Part shown: positions 7,915-17,649 of the stretch, piece by piece
Numbering within the stretch: position 1 is the stretch's first letter
Layout of the letters: every line of letters starts with the position of its first letter
Assembly (NCBI RefSeq): GCF_030817655.1
Contig: NZ_JAUSZM010000003.1
Location: forward strand, 2,604,001 to 2,668,000
Direction of reading: 5' to 3'
DNA from: Streptomyces sp. V4I2
GTDB taxonomy: Bacteria > Actinomycetota > Actinomycetes > Streptomycetales > Streptomycetaceae
DNA: 64,000 bases
Notes under the pieces: generated by a model
What the model was told of the DNA's origin: nothing
Database searches by the model: none
Seen by the model: the letters and a program-made list of their open reading frames with translations, nothing else
Program-made: the position numbers and the translations under genes

Positions 7915-8664
7915 ATGGCCCGTGATCGCAATCCGTCTCGCCGCCGCGCCCGCGCCTTAGCGGTGTCCGTGGCGGCACTCACCGTCGGGGGAATCGCCCT
8001 CGCCGAAACGCCCGCCTCGGCAGCCAGCCTGCCGAAGGGGCACGACGTCTCGTCCCATCAGAAGAACGTCGACTGGCAGAAGGCCAGGACGAAGGGCGCC
8101 ACGTTCGCCTACGTCAAGGCGACCGAGTCCACCACCTACCGCAACCCGTACTTCAGCCAGCAGTACAACGGCGCACGCAACGCGGGCATCATCCGCGGGG
8201 CGTACCACTTCGCCTTGCCGAACAAGTCGTCCGGCAAGGCACAGGCGGCACACTTCGTGCGCAACGGCGGCAGCTGGACCGCGGACGGCTGGACGCTGCC
8301 GCCCGCACTCGACATCGAGTACAACCCGTACGACAAGAAGCACAAGTGCTACGGCCTGACCAAGACGCAGATGGTCAGCTGGATCAAGTCGTTCAGCGGC
8401 GAGGTGAAGCGGCTCACCGGCCGCCGTCCGGTGATCTACACGACCGCCCACTGGTGGAACACGTGCACCGGCAGCAGCCGCGCCTTCGGCTCCAACCACG
8501 CGCTGTGGGCCGCTCGCTACGACTCGGCGAACGCGGGAGCGCTGCCGGCCGGCTGGTCGTTCTGGACGATCTGGCAGTACGACAACAGCGGCGCCCTGCC
8601 GGGTGATCAGAATCTCTTCAACGGGTCCCTGACCCAGCTGAGGAAGTTCGCCAGAGGCAGCTGA
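7915..8664 (+). CDS. Secreted GH25 lysozyme (N-acetylmuramidase)
   Basis: The 249-residue precursor has an arginine-rich signal peptide (MARDRNPSRRRARALA then a hydrophobic core) with a cleavage site near TPASA-ASLPKG. The mature domain is glycoside hydrolase family 25: GHDVSSHQ (catalytic-region Asp), FAYVKATES, GAYHFALP, LDIEYNP (catalytic Asp/Glu) and WAARYDS. Such enzymes cut the muramyl-glucosaminyl bond in peptidoglycan. ATG at 7915 follows a run of six G; a GTG at 7888 also has a purine-rich site and would add 9 residues. Codon 15 is TTA (7957-7959), which in Streptomyces needs the bldA tRNA. The 196-bp gap before it is the divergent promoter region. Confidence 0.9.
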   Translation: MARDRNPSRRRARALAVSVAALTVGGIALAETPASAASLPKGHDVSSHQKNVDWQKARTKGATFAYVKATESTTYRNPYFSQQYNGARNAGIIRGAYHFALPNKSSGKAQAAHFVRNGGSWTADGWTLPPALDIEYNPYDKKHKCYGLTKTQMVSWIKSFSGEVKRLTGRRPVIYTTAHWWNTCTGSSRAFGSNHALWAARYDSANAGALPAGWSFWTIWQYDNSGALPGDQNLFNGSLTQLRKFARGS

Positions 8665-8688
8665 CCGTGCGGCGCCTGGGCCGCACGG
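8665..8688 (+). terminator. Stem-loop terminator after the GH25 gene
   Basis: CCGTGCGGC (8665-8673) and GCCGCACGG (8680-8688) form a perfect 9-bp stem with a 6-base loop, starting immediately after the stop codon. Confidence 0.75.
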
Positions 8689-8748
8689 AGCGGACGGGGT
8701 GAGGCGGTGCGAGAACCGTCAACTTCAGACACCGTGCGGCCTGCCCCA

Positions 8749-8781
8749 GTTCATCTTCCGTTCATTCAGGTTGCCTACGTT
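8749..8781 (+). promoter_or_regulatory. PHO-box-like direct repeats upstream of the phosphate transporter
   Basis: Two adjacent 11-bp units, GTTCATCTTCC (8749-8759) and GTTCATTCAGG (8760-8770), match the Streptomyces PhoP direct-repeat pattern (7-bp GTTCACC-like core plus 4 less conserved bases). A weaker third unit follows from 8771. The repeats end about 40 bp before the gene, so PhoP control is likely by inference. Confidence 0.6.
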
Positions 8782-8817
8782 CGTCCGGCCAATGACCTCG
8801 AACGATTGCCTGGGTAA

Positions 8818-10071
8818 ATGGAAAACTTCTCGCTGATCCTCGCGATTGTGGTGGTAACCGCACTCGCGTTCGATTTCACGAACGGTTTCCACGACACCGC
8901 CAACGCGATGGCCACCACCATCTCGACCGGTGCGCTCAAGCCCAAGGTCGCGGTGGCCATGTCCGCCGTACTGAACCTTGTAGGCGCCTTCCTCTCCGTG
9001 GAGGTCGCCAACACGATCTCCAAAGGTCTCGTCGACGAGACCGGCATCCGTCCCGAGGTCATCTTCGCGGCCCTGGTCGGCGCGATCCTCTGGAACCTGC
9101 TGACCTGGCTGGTCGGGCTCCCCTCCAGCTCCTCGCACGCCCTCATGGGCGGCCTCATCGGCGCCACCGTCGCCTCGGCGGGCGTCGGCGCGGTGCACGG
9201 TGACGCCCTGGTCACCAAGGTCCTGATCCCGGCGATCGCGGCTCCGCTCGTGGCGGGCCTGGCGGCGATGTTCGCCACGCGATTGTCCTACTCCCTCGGC
9301 AAGAAGGCCGACGGCAAGGCCGCCGCGAAGGGCTACCGCACCGGCCAGATCGCCTCCGCCGGCCTGGTCTCCCTGGCCCACGGCACCAACGACGCGCAGA
9401 AGACCATGGGCATCATCACCCTCGCCCTGGTCGCCGGCGGCGCCGTCGCCCCCGACTCCGACCCGCCCACCTGGGTCATCCTCTCCGCGGGCCTCGCCAT
9501 CGCGCTCGGCACCTACCTCGGCGGCTGGCGCATCATCCGCACCATGGGCAAGGGCCTGACCGACCTCCAGCCGCAGCAGGGCTTCGCCGCCCAGACCAGC
9601 GCGGCCACGGTCATCCTGGCCTCCTCCCACCTCGGTTTCTCCCTCTCCACCACGCACTCCGTCTCCGGCGCGGTGATGGGCGCGGGCCTCGGCCGCAAGG
9701 GCGGAGTCGTCCGCTGGTCGACGGCGACCCGGATGTTCGTCGCCTGGGGGCTCACGCTCCCCGCCGCCGCCCTGGTGGGCGCGCTCGCGGAGTACGTGAC
9801 CGGCTTCGGCACCTGGGGCACGGCCGTCGTCGCCGTCTTCCTGATCGGCTCGAGCGCCGCGATCTGGAAGCTCTCGCGCCGCGAGGTCGTCGACCACACG
9901 AACGTCAACGAGCCCCACGAGACCGGGGAGCCGGCCGGTGTGGTCACCACGGCGATCGCCGCCGTGACGCCGCCGCCGGCGGGCACGGTGACCGAGGACC
10001 TCACGGCCACGATCCCGGCCCCGGCCACCACTGCCGACGCCTCGGTCCCACCGGCCACGACCGCCGTCTGA
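8818..10071 (+). CDS. pitH2: Low-affinity inorganic phosphate transporter, Pit family
   Basis: The 417-residue membrane protein has two copies of the PiT signature: FTNGFHDTANAMAT (about residues 20-33) and LAHGTNDAQKTMGI near 185. There are about ten hydrophobic segments, and LPSSSSHALMGG and SLSTTHSVSGAVMG mark the two inverted halves. It imports phosphate with protons or as a metal-phosphate complex. The last about 70 residues are a proline/threonine/alanine-rich cytosolic tail. The gene order matches the S. coelicolor pitH2 locus (SCO1845, from memory). The small membrane gene 10115-10336 follows at once. The ATG at 8818 has only a weak ribosome site. Confidence 0.93.
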   Translation: MENFSLILAIVVVTALAFDFTNGFHDTANAMATTISTGALKPKVAVAMSAVLNLVGAFLSVEVANTISKGLVDETGIRPEVIFAALVGAILWNLLTWLVGLPSSSSHALMGGLIGATVASAGVGAVHGDALVTKVLIPAIAAPLVAGLAAMFATRLSYSLGKKADGKAAAKGYRTGQIASAGLVSLAHGTNDAQKTMGIITLALVAGGAVAPDSDPPTWVILSAGLAIALGTYLGGWRIIRTMGKGLTDLQPQQGFAAQTSAATVILASSHLGFSLSTTHSVSGAVMGAGLGRKGGVVRWSTATRMFVAWGLTLPAAALVGALAEYVTGFGTWGTAVVAVFLIGSSAAIWKLSRREVVDHTNVNEPHETGEPAGVVTTAIAAVTPPPAGTVTEDLTATIPAPATTADASVPPATTAV

Positions 10072-10114
10072 TCCCAGCCACCCAGGCACGAACCGGTTCT
10101 AAGGAAGAAACAGC

Positions 10115-10336
10115 ATGAAGATCGACTGGGCGGCCCTCGGTTCCGTCTTCGGCGTCAGTCTCGTCATCACCGTGGCCCTCGTGGGCCTGTTCACCCTCGG
10201 CATCATGGGGCTGTCGCGCCAGGAGCGGGCGGCTGCGCGGGGCGGGGCGGCGGGGCTTGCGGTGACGGGGGCGTATGCGTGCTTCGCGGCGTGTGCGGCT
10301 GCGGTGGGGTACGGGATCTATCTGATCGTGGCCTGA
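10115..10336 (+). CDS. Small two-helix membrane protein next to pitH2
   Basis: The 73-residue protein has two hydrophobic helices (about residues 8-30 and 47-72), separated by a basic loop with SRQERAAARGG. The start ATG follows TAAGGAAG. It lies 43 bp behind the phosphate transporter on the same strand, which suggests co-expression and perhaps an accessory role. I do not recognise a characterised family. Confidence 0.8.
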   Translation: MKIDWAALGSVFGVSLVITVALVGLFTLGIMGLSRQERAAARGGAAGLAVTGAYACFAACAAAVGYGIYLIVA

Positions 10337-10376
10337 CGCCCATCCGCGTTGTTCACCCGCCCTGCCCTCGGCCGGT

Positions 10377-12257
10377 TCAGTCCTGGTCGGGGCAGGGCGC
10401 GGCCGTGTCTGCGGCCGACGGCACGGTGAACGTCGGAGCAAGGGAGTCCCACACCTCGGGGAGGCGTGCGCGCAGCAGGCGGCACTCGTCGGGGGAGGCG
10501 TCGGTGAGAAGGCCCACGTCGTAGGTGACCGGGCCCAGGGCGGTATCTCCGTGGAGCTGTCGGCCGTCTACCGTCCACTTCTCAACGTAGTCGGCGGCAT
10601 ACAGGGTGACGGGCTCGTCGGCGCCGTCCTCGTCCCAGAGCTGGTCCCCGCCGTCTTCCATGAACAGAATGAAACGGCCCTTCCCGTCGTACGGACCCAC
10701 CCCGCCTGCGTTACCGGCAAGGAGAACGGGCTCCTTCTCACCCGGCCGCCACACGAAGACACCGGCCCTGGTGGCCACCGCGACGGAGCGCCCGTCGGAG
10801 CGGAAGGCGACCTCTCCGCCCTCGTACACATCATCGATCAGCGAGTGGAAGTCGGTCTCATCGATCCGCTCCAGGGCGCCGTCCGGCTTCAGCTCCCACA
10901 ATTCAGCGTGTCCGTCGGCCCGTAGGATCAGGAACTGCCCGGGCTCGTCGGGGCGTCCCAGAGCCGTGACACAGGCGTGGTCATTCGTTTCCGGGGTCCA
11001 CGCACAGTCCACTTCTTCGAGAAGGTCGGCTTCACCCGTCGCCCCGTCCAGGCGTGCGAGTCCCTTGCCGTCGAGCAACAGGAAACCCCTCTTCCCGAAG
11101 CGGCGCACGGACTCGATGCTCACGGCTCTGTCCGGACTCGACATGTTGCTCTCGATGGGAGCAGAAGCTCCGTTCAGGTGCTCGAATTCGACGGTGCTCC
11201 GCAGCTCCCAGCCGGACTCGCCCCATGCGACGTAGCTCCGCTCGTCCTCGCTGAGGGCGATGTCGTCGAAGTCCCTGTCCTCGTCGACGCGGTGGGTGCG
11301 CGGCGCACGCCCGTCCACCACTCTTCGACGTGAGTGGAGGGAACACCGGGGCGCGCCGACGACTCCACATCGGTGAGTGCCACGAGCGTCGTCCGGCCGT
11401 CCACCCGGTCCATCGCGGAAACCTGCACGGATCCTCGTTCCGGTGGGCGGGCTGCCGGCCGCAGGCGGAACGCCAGCACGTCGCGGTCCTGTACCGCGTA
11501 GGCGAGGAGTTCGTCCCCCCGCCAAGTCACCACTGTGTTCTCTCCCATGTGGCGATGCCGAGGGGGAAAACGGCGGAGTAGCAAAGGCCGGAGACGAGAT
11601 CCTTCATGACCATCCGCACGGCTTCGGGCTCCCCAACGTCCCCGTGGTCGTCGTTGTCCATCTGCAGATACCGGCCGCTGGCCTCCGTATCGAGAGCGGC
11701 GACCTGACGAACCTTGGCCCTGAGGCCGTACGGAGCGGGCAGCCGCGCCTGCCACAGCTCGTCCTTCGCGCCCCGTGTTCCCAGCGCCCGCTTACCGGCA
11801 CCGAGTGTCACGCCGTCCAGGTCCCGCAGTTGCGTTGCGATCCGTCCCGCCGACAGCTCCACCGAGCGGACGGCGTAGGTCGTACTCGTCCGACCGTCAG
11901 CCGCCTACGGGCCGGTTCTCTCGGTCACCACGGTGAGGCGGTCGGACTCCCTCGAACGCAGGGCGATCTCGCCCATGCACTCGTCAGTGGCCATCACATC
12001 GTCGGGCGGCGCGGTCCCCTGACCTTTCGTGGCGTTTGCAGCCACCTCGATCACGCGCACCCACGGCCGGACCGCGGCCCCCTCGCACAGTGACTCGTTG
12101 GATCTGCTGTGATCGACCCGGTGGACGAGCCGACGCCCGTCACCGGAGAAGTCCAGAGTGTCGGTGGTCTCCGCGTCGCGTTCCTTCTGACCCCATTTCC
12201 ACACCAGCGGTTTCTCGTTCGGCTTGCCGCTCTTGATGTCCCACACCTGCACGGCTC
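10377..12257 (-). pseudogene. Decayed WD40-like beta-propeller half of the trypsin/STAND NTPase protein
   Basis: This stretch continues the coding of the NTPase gene upstream but in three different frames. Piece 1 (about 12257-11908) starts with AVQVWDIKSGKP and has the WD-like motifs WKWGQKE and LDFSGDGRRLVH. An in-frame TAG at 11905-11907 ends it, and the same frame resumes at once (TTYAVRSVELSAGR) down to TWERTQW at 11527. The frame then shifts (TVVTWRGDELLAYAVQDRDV) and shifts again near 11330 (RDFDDIALSEDERSYVAWG) to the final stop at 10377. Blade-like strands such as GEVAFRSDGRSVAVA recur. Together with 12258-14414 this gives about 1,346 codons, a normal size for such proteins. Sequencing error is the alternative explanation, but four independent lesions make decay more likely. 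Confidence 0.72.
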
Positions 12258-14414
12258 TCACAGATCGCTGGTGCGGCGGGCTGCTACGGCGAGCACGGCC
12301 GCGTCGACCGAGTGGTCCTCGGCATGCTCCTCGGCGTGGGCGAGGAGCGCCTTGGCGGCTTTCTCCCGCTCGTCCTGTCCCTGATCGCGCATCAGACCCC
12401 ACAGCGCATAACCCAGTGCCCCCGTCAGCACCGCAAGGCAGGCCACCAGCGCCACCACGGTCCGTCCACGCCGCACGGAACGCCTTCGGTACAGGCGGCT
12501 GAGCCGGAAGAACTCGAACTCCTCGGCGGACAGTTCACCGGAACGCAGAGCCGCCATCGGTTTGGCCTCGGACAGTTCCTGCCCCCGCAGCAACAGGTCA
12601 GGATGCCGTTCCCCCTCCTCCCACTCCCGCAACCGCCCCCGCACTTTCTCGTGCCACACCAGGAACGCCCTGGACTCGTCGAGCCAGCCACGCAATGTGG
12701 GCCACTGCCGGACCAACGCCTCGTGTGCCAGCGCCACCGTCTCCCTACCGGAGCTGTCGCGGGCGATGACGAGGAGACGGGTGGCTGCCAAGGACTGTGC
12801 GGCGGTGCGGAGTTCGGGCGGAAGCTGGTCGAAGGCGCGGGCCACGCGGGCGTATTCCTTGCCCTTGGTGGGGCGGGCCAGGCGTTCGAAGAGGCGGCGG
12901 GCTGTCGACTGGTCCGGGCCGCCCGGTGTCTTGCACACATGCGCCAGCTGTTGGTCGGCATACCGGGACAGCGCCCCCTCTACCCCGCCGATCTCCCGGT
13001 ACACGGCATGGGTGAGCCGCCCGTGCTTCTGGCCGTCCCAGAGTTCGGCCAGCGCGAACTCCAGCAGCGGCAGCGCACCGGCCTCGCCGCCCGCGTCGGC
13101 GACCAGGAGTTCGGGCAGGCCGGGTTCGAACACCACGCCGGGGATGGCGTCGATGGGACGGCGGACCACCTCGTCCAGCTGAGCCGGGGTCATCGGTGCG
13201 ATCATCTGGACCGTCCCGCTGAGCGCCTCGGCGTGGCCGCCGGTGACGAGTTCCTCCAGGGATGCGGAGCGCAGGGTCGCGAGGACGCGGAGGCGGCGGC
13301 CTTCCGGGTGGACGGCGCGGGCCATGGGGAGCAGGACGTCCAGCAGGGCCCGGGCATCGGCGGGGCGGGCGCCCACTGTCTCCTCGAACTGGTCGAGGAG
13401 GATGACGTGGCCTGCCCTGCCCGCCGGTTCGAGGATGCGGGCGCCGAGCAGGGTGGCGGCAGCGGGATCGCCGCCGAGCTGTCGTGCCAGGTCCCTCACC
13501 TGCGGGAACTGGTCGGCGATGGCCGCCACCAGGGTGCGTACGGGGTCGGTGTCCGGCTGACCGACGAAGTCCGTGACGGTGTAGCCCACGGAGCGGAGCA
13601 GGGGAAGCACACCGGCGCGCACCAGCGAGGACTTGCCCACGCCCGACGCCCCGGCCACCGGCACGAAGAGGTGGTCGCGGAGGGCAGCGGTGATGCGTTC
13701 GCTGTCGGCCCGGCGGGCGTAGAAGACCGCGGCGTCCTGTTCCCGGAAGGGTTCCAGGCCCCGGAAGGGAGACGGTCGCATGGCCGGGTCCAGGCCGAGG
13801 AGCAGCGCCGCCGGGATGAGGTACGCCGTGGTCGCCCCCGTGCCGACGTCCGCGGCCACCGTCATGCCGACGACCCCGCCCTGCTCGGTGTCCCACACCG
13901 GCGACCCGCTGAATCCGCGCCCGACGGCCGGTCCGTCCGGGGCCGGGCGGGTCTCCATGGAAGTCCAGCCCTTGCCGACGGGGGCCCGGAGCCGGCCCTC
14001 CACCCACACTCCGTGGTCGTCGGTCAGCAGCGGGAAGCCCAGTACGCGGAAGGGGTGGTCCCATACGGCCGTGCCGCCGGCGAAGCGCACCGGAGAGGTG
14101 CTGGGGACGGTCTCCTCCAGGCTGAGCAGCGCGATGTCGCCGCCGCCGTCACCGGTGACCGGCCGCCAGTGCGCGACTGTCGCCCGCAGCCGGGCGGAGG
14201 GAGGTGTCAGGAGGGGGAAGTCGAGAGTCAGCGGGGCGGTGGGAGGCGTCGTGGCCGTCTCGTCCGTGCCCAGTGCGCTCGCCACGACATGGGCACAGGT
14301 GCACAGGGTCCGTTCCGCGATCAGGAAACCACAGCCGGCGACCCGGCCGTCCGCGCTCCAGAAGCGTGCGATGCCCCGCGGGAGTTCGTCGTCAGGAGGG
14401 GTGGTCACCATCAC
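12258..14414 (-). CDS. Trypsin-like protease plus STAND-type NTPase, C-terminally truncated by frameshift
   Basis: The 718-residue frame begins with a trypsin-like serine protease (residues about 1-215): His in CTCAHVV, Asp in DIALLSL, Ser in FSGSPVW. A novel-STAND NTPase follows: FRGLEPFREQDAAVFYAR, Walker A GASGVGKSS, Walker B HVILLDQFEE, and a helical winged region. A transmembrane helix (TVVALVACLAVLTGALGYAL) lies near 670. It stops at RRTSDL, where intact relatives would run into a beta-propeller. Here the propeller is in other frames downstream. The architecture belongs to bacterial conflict or signalling systems in which the propeller senses and the NTPase triggers an effector, here a protease. 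The start overlaps the small partner gene by 23 bp. Confidence 0.8.
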   Translation of the reverse strand: MMVTTPPDDELPRGIARFWSADGRVAGCGFLIAERTLCTCAHVVASALGTDETATTPPTAPLTLDFPLLTPPSARLRATVAHWRPVTGDGGGDIALLSLEETVPSTSPVRFAGGTAVWDHPFRVLGFPLLTDDHGVWVEGRLRAPVGKGWTSMETRPAPDGPAVGRGFSGSPVWDTEQGGVVGMTVAADVGTGATTAYLIPAALLLGLDPAMRPSPFRGLEPFREQDAAVFYARRADSERITAALRDHLFVPVAGASGVGKSSLVRAGVLPLLRSVGYTVTDFVGQPDTDPVRTLVAAIADQFPQVRDLARQLGGDPAAATLLGARILEPAGRAGHVILLDQFEETVGARPADARALLDVLLPMARAVHPEGRRLRVLATLRSASLEELVTGGHAEALSGTVQMIAPMTPAQLDEVVRRPIDAIPGVVFEPGLPELLVADAGGEAGALPLLEFALAELWDGQKHGRLTHAVYREIGGVEGALSRYADQQLAHVCKTPGGPDQSTARRLFERLARPTKGKEYARVARAFDQLPPELRTAAQSLAATRLLVIARDSSGRETVALAHEALVRQWPTLRGWLDESRAFLVWHEKVRGRLREWEEGERHPDLLLRGQELSEAKPMAALRSGELSAEEFEFFRLSRLYRRRSVRRGRTVVALVACLAVLTGALGYALWGLMRDQGQDEREKAAKALLAHAEEHAEDHSVDAAVLAVAARRTSDL

Positions 14415-14757
14415 GCTGCCCCGGGATGACGGACTCGTTCTGATTCGTCCACTCCATGCTCACGGTGAAGTGCGCCTCGGTCGATCCCCGCGCGACCACG
14501 ACTCCCGCCTCGGCGCTGAGGGTGATCCCGAACTCGACGGTGACGGAGCCAGGAGGTCTCGGCAGACTTCGGGCACCCTCCACGACCGCGCCGAGCGCCG
14601 GACGCACCCGGGCCAGGGCCTGTTGGAGGGTCTCGGCGGCACCGGCGACCGCACCGCCGCCCCGGGAGACGCGCTGGACACCTGCCGGGCCGCTCCCGGC
14701 CACCTCCAGCAGCACGATCTGACCGTCGTCCAGCAGCATCTCGCCCACGTACGCCAC
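14392..14757 (-). CDS. Trypsin-co-occurring small protein (CU044_2847-type)
   Basis: The 121-residue protein starts MAYVGEMLLDDGQIVLLEV, has a central helical segment (GAAETLQQALARVRPALGAVV) and a beta-rich end (VTVEFGITLSAEAGVVVARG). This is the pattern of the small component regularly encoded next to trypsin-like effectors and STAND NTPases. It overlaps the start of the protease-NTPase gene by 23 bp, so the two are translationally coupled. The role is presumed to be as an adaptor in the same conflict system. Unlike its partner it shows no lesion. Confidence 0.7.
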   Translation of the reverse strand: MAYVGEMLLDDGQIVLLEVAGSGPAGVQRVSRGGGAVAGAAETLQQALARVRPALGAVVEGARSLPRPPGSVTVEFGITLSAEAGVVVARGSTEAHFTVSMEWTNQNESVIPGQRDGDHPS

Positions 14758-14969
14758 CGTGTGCCCCTCCCGCGTCCATTGCGCCCCCTATGAGGCGTAC
14801 GTGATATTGCAGGCGCTCACGATCCGCGTTCACAAGCGGGTTCGTCGAATGCCGCCCGCCCGAGGGGAATTCCCGCCAAGCGGGTGCCGTCGGGCGAGCG
14901 GCCGTGCTAGCGATGTGGGCTTCTGCACACTCCGCTCCCGCAGGTCAACAGCAAGTTGACGGCCCTTCC

Positions 14970-15095
14970 AACCCCGTGGTGGACTGCCCAAGCCATGTAC
15001 GGCGGTAGGAGAGGAAGCCGGTGTGAGTCCGGCGCGGTCCCGCCACTGTCACCGGGGTAGGAAGCCCCGGGAGCCAGGAACTCTCACCGCCGATC
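14970..15095 (+). promoter_or_regulatory. Cobalamin (adenosylcobalamin) riboswitch
   Basis: The conserved core is clear: GGAAGCCGGTGTGAGTCC followed by GGCGCGGTCCCGCCACTGT (about 15013-15050), then a B12-box-like segment GAGCCAGGAACTC (15070-15082). This is the standard class I cobalamin aptamer. It lies about 110 bp before cobD, the first of a long run of cobalamin genes in the same direction, and should repress them when B12 is plentiful. Boundaries are approximate. The 446-base gap 14758-15203 holds this element and a short leader ORF. Confidence 0.92.
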
Positions 15096-15139
15096 TCGTC
15101 GAACCAGGGCGTGGACACCCTGAGTGAGGACATATCGCC

Positions 15140-15199
15140 ATGCGCGGCTGCCGTTTGAGGTTCAACACCAGCGTCCTGTCTGTGACAGCGGTCGGCTGA
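15140..15199 (+). CDS. Possible 19-residue leader peptide between riboswitch and cobD
   Basis: The ORF reads MRGCRLRFNTSVLSVTAVG and ends 4 bases before the cobD ATG. A GTGAGGA sequence about 8-10 bases upstream could serve as ribosome site, whereas cobD itself has no good Shine-Dalgarno. It could therefore feed ribosomes into cobD. It may equally be a chance ORF. Confidence 0.3.
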   Translation: MRGCRLRFNTSVLSVTAVG

Positions 15200-15203
15200 G
15201 TCC

Positions 15204-16145
15204 ATGCGTGCCGATCGCGTTTTCGCGTACGGCGCCGCCGCCGGCCTTCTCGGCGACCTCCTGCTCGGCGATCCGCGCCGTGGGCATCCGGTCGCCGTGT
15301 TCGGGCGGGCCGCGGGTGCCGTGGAACGGGTGTTGTGGCGGGACCACCGGGGGTGGGGCGCGCTGCATGCCGTCGTGTGTGCCGGGGGTGCTGTTGCCCT
15401 GGGGCGTGTTGCTGTGCGGGCCGTACGTACGTCACCTGCCGCTTCCGTCGCGCTGACCGGGGCCGCCACCTGGGCGGTCGTCGGGGGGACTTCGCTCGCG
15501 CGGGAGGCTCGGGTCATCGGGCGGGCGCTGGAGGCCGGGGACGTCGACGCCGCGCGGGCTCGGCTGCCGCATCTGTGCGGGCGGGATCCGCAGGCTCTCG
15601 ACGCAGACGGGATCGCCCGGGCCGTGGTGGAGTCCGTTGCCGAGAACACGTCCGACGCGGTGGTGGGGGCGCTGGTGTGGGGGGCCGTGGCCGGGGTGCC
15701 CGGGCTGCTCGGGTTCCGGGCCGTCAACACCCTCGACGCCATGGTGGGGCACAAGTCGCCCAGGTATCGGCGGTACGGGTGGGCTTCCGCCCGGCTCGAC
15801 GATCTCGCGGGATGGCCGGGGGCGCGGCTGACCGCCGTACTGGCCGCGGTGGCCGGGCCGGATCCGCGGGGGGCCCTGCGCGCCTGGCGGGCCGATGCCG
15901 CAAAGCATCCGAGTCCCAACGCCGGGCCCGTGGAGGCGTCGTTCGCGGGGGCGCTCGGGGTGCGGCTCGGCGGGACCTTGTCCTATGCGGGGCGGGTGGA
16001 GCATCGGCCCGTGCTCAACACACAGGGGCGCGCGGTCGCCACACCCGACGTCGAACGGGCCGTACGACTCTCGCAGCGCGTCGGTTGGCTCGCGCTCGGT
16101 GTCAGTGTCGCGGCACGGCTCGTAGCGAAGGGGCGTACGTCATGA
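15204..16145 (+). CDS. cobD: Adenosylcobinamide-phosphate synthase CobD/CbiB
   Basis: The 313-residue membrane protein has the family's N-terminal [21 protein letters not shown] signature (within residues 10-31), the central [17 protein letters not shown], and [14 protein letters not shown]. It attaches aminopropanol (phosphate) to adenosylcobyric acid in the late nucleotide-loop stage. It is the first gene after the cobalamin riboswitch, and its stop codon overlaps the cobQ start (ATGA). The start ATG lacks a strong ribosome site. Confidence 0.95.
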   Translation: MRADRVFAYGAAAGLLGDLLLGDPRRGHPVAVFGRAAGAVERVLWRDHRGWGALHAVVCAGGAVALGRVAVRAVRTSPAASVALTGAATWAVVGGTSLAREARVIGRALEAGDVDAARARLPHLCGRDPQALDADGIARAVVESVAENTSDAVVGALVWGAVAGVPGLLGFRAVNTLDAMVGHKSPRYRRYGWASARLDDLAGWPGARLTAVLAAVAGPDPRGALRAWRADAAKHPSPNAGPVEASFAGALGVRLGGTLSYAGRVEHRPVLNTQGRAVATPDVERAVRLSQRVGWLALGVSVAARLVAKGRTS

Positions 16146-17649
16146 CCGGTGGGGGTCTCCTGGTCGCCGGTACCACCTCCGACGCCGGCAAGAGTGTCGT
16201 CACCGCCGGGATCTGCCGGTGGCTGGTGCGGCAAGGGGTCAAGGTGGCGCCCTTCAAGGCGCAGAACATGTCCCTCAATTCGTTCGTGACGCGCGAGGGC
16301 GCCGAGATCGGGCGGGCTCAGGCCATGCAGGCCCAGGCCTGCCGGGTCGAGCCGACCGCGCTCATGAATCCCGTGCTGCTGAAGCCGGGCGGTGAGCGGA
16401 GCAGCCAGGTCGTGCTGCTCGGGAAGCCGGTCGGGGAGCTCAGTGCGCGGGGCTATCACGGGGGGCGGCAGCAGCAGCTTCTGGGGACCGTTCTCGACTG
16501 TCTCGCCGAGTTGCGGGGCACGTATGACGCGGTGATCTGTGAGGGGGCCGGCAGCCCCGCCGAGATCAACCTTCGGCGGACCGACATCGTCAACATGGGG
16601 ATCGCCCGGAATGCCGGGCTGCCCGTGCTCGTCGTCGGTGACATCGATCGTGGGGGTGTCTTCGCCTCCTTCTTCGGGACCGTCGCGCTGCTGTCGCCCG
16701 AGGATCAGGCGCTCGTCGCCGGGTTCCTCGTCAACAAGTTCCGGGGGGACGTGTCCCTGCTGGAGCCCGGGCTCGACATGCTCCACGAGCTCACCGGGCG
16801 GCGCACGTACGGTGTCCTGCCGTTCCGGCACGGGCTCGGTATCGATGAAGAGGACGGGCTGCGGGTCTCGCTGCGGGGGACGGTCAGGGAGTCGGTCGTG
16901 GCCCCGCCGGTCGGCGAGGACGTGCTGCGGGTCGCCGTCTGTGCGGTCCCGCTGATGTCCAACTTCACCGACGTGGACGCGCTGGCCGCCGAGCCGGGTG
17001 TCGTCGTGCGGTTCGTGGACCGGCCGGAGGAGTTGGCCGACGCCGACCTCGTCGTCCTTCCCGGGACCCGGGGGACCGTCCGGGCCCTGGAGTGGCTGCG
17101 GGAGCGGGGACTGGCCGAGGCGATCACGAGGAGGGCCGCTCAAGGACGGCCGATCCTCGGCATCTGCGGTGGCTTCCAGGTCCTCGGCGAGCACATCGAG
17201 GACGAGGTCGAGAGCCGGCGCGGGCATGTCGAGGGGCTCGGGCTCCTTCCCGTCCGGGTGCGGTTCGCCCGCGAGAAGACCCTTACCCGGCCCGTCGGCG
17301 AGGCCCTCGGCGAGCAGGTCGAGGGGTACGAGATCCATCACGGGGTCGCCGAGATCGAGGGCGGTGACCCGTTCCTCGACGGTTGTCGTGTCGGCGGCAC
17401 CTGGGGCACCCACTGGCACGGCTCGCTGGAGTCGGACGGGTTCCGGCGGGCGTTCCTGCGTGAGGTGGCGGCCGCCGCGGGCCGCCGTTTCGTGCCGGCC
17501 GCCGACACCTCGTTCGCCGCGCTGCGCGAGGAGCAGCTCGACCGGCTCGGCGACCTGATCGAACAGCACGCGGACACGGACGCGCTGTGGCGGCTCATCG
17601 AGTCCGGCGCGCCGCAAGGACTGCCTTTCATTCCACCGGGAGCGCCCGC

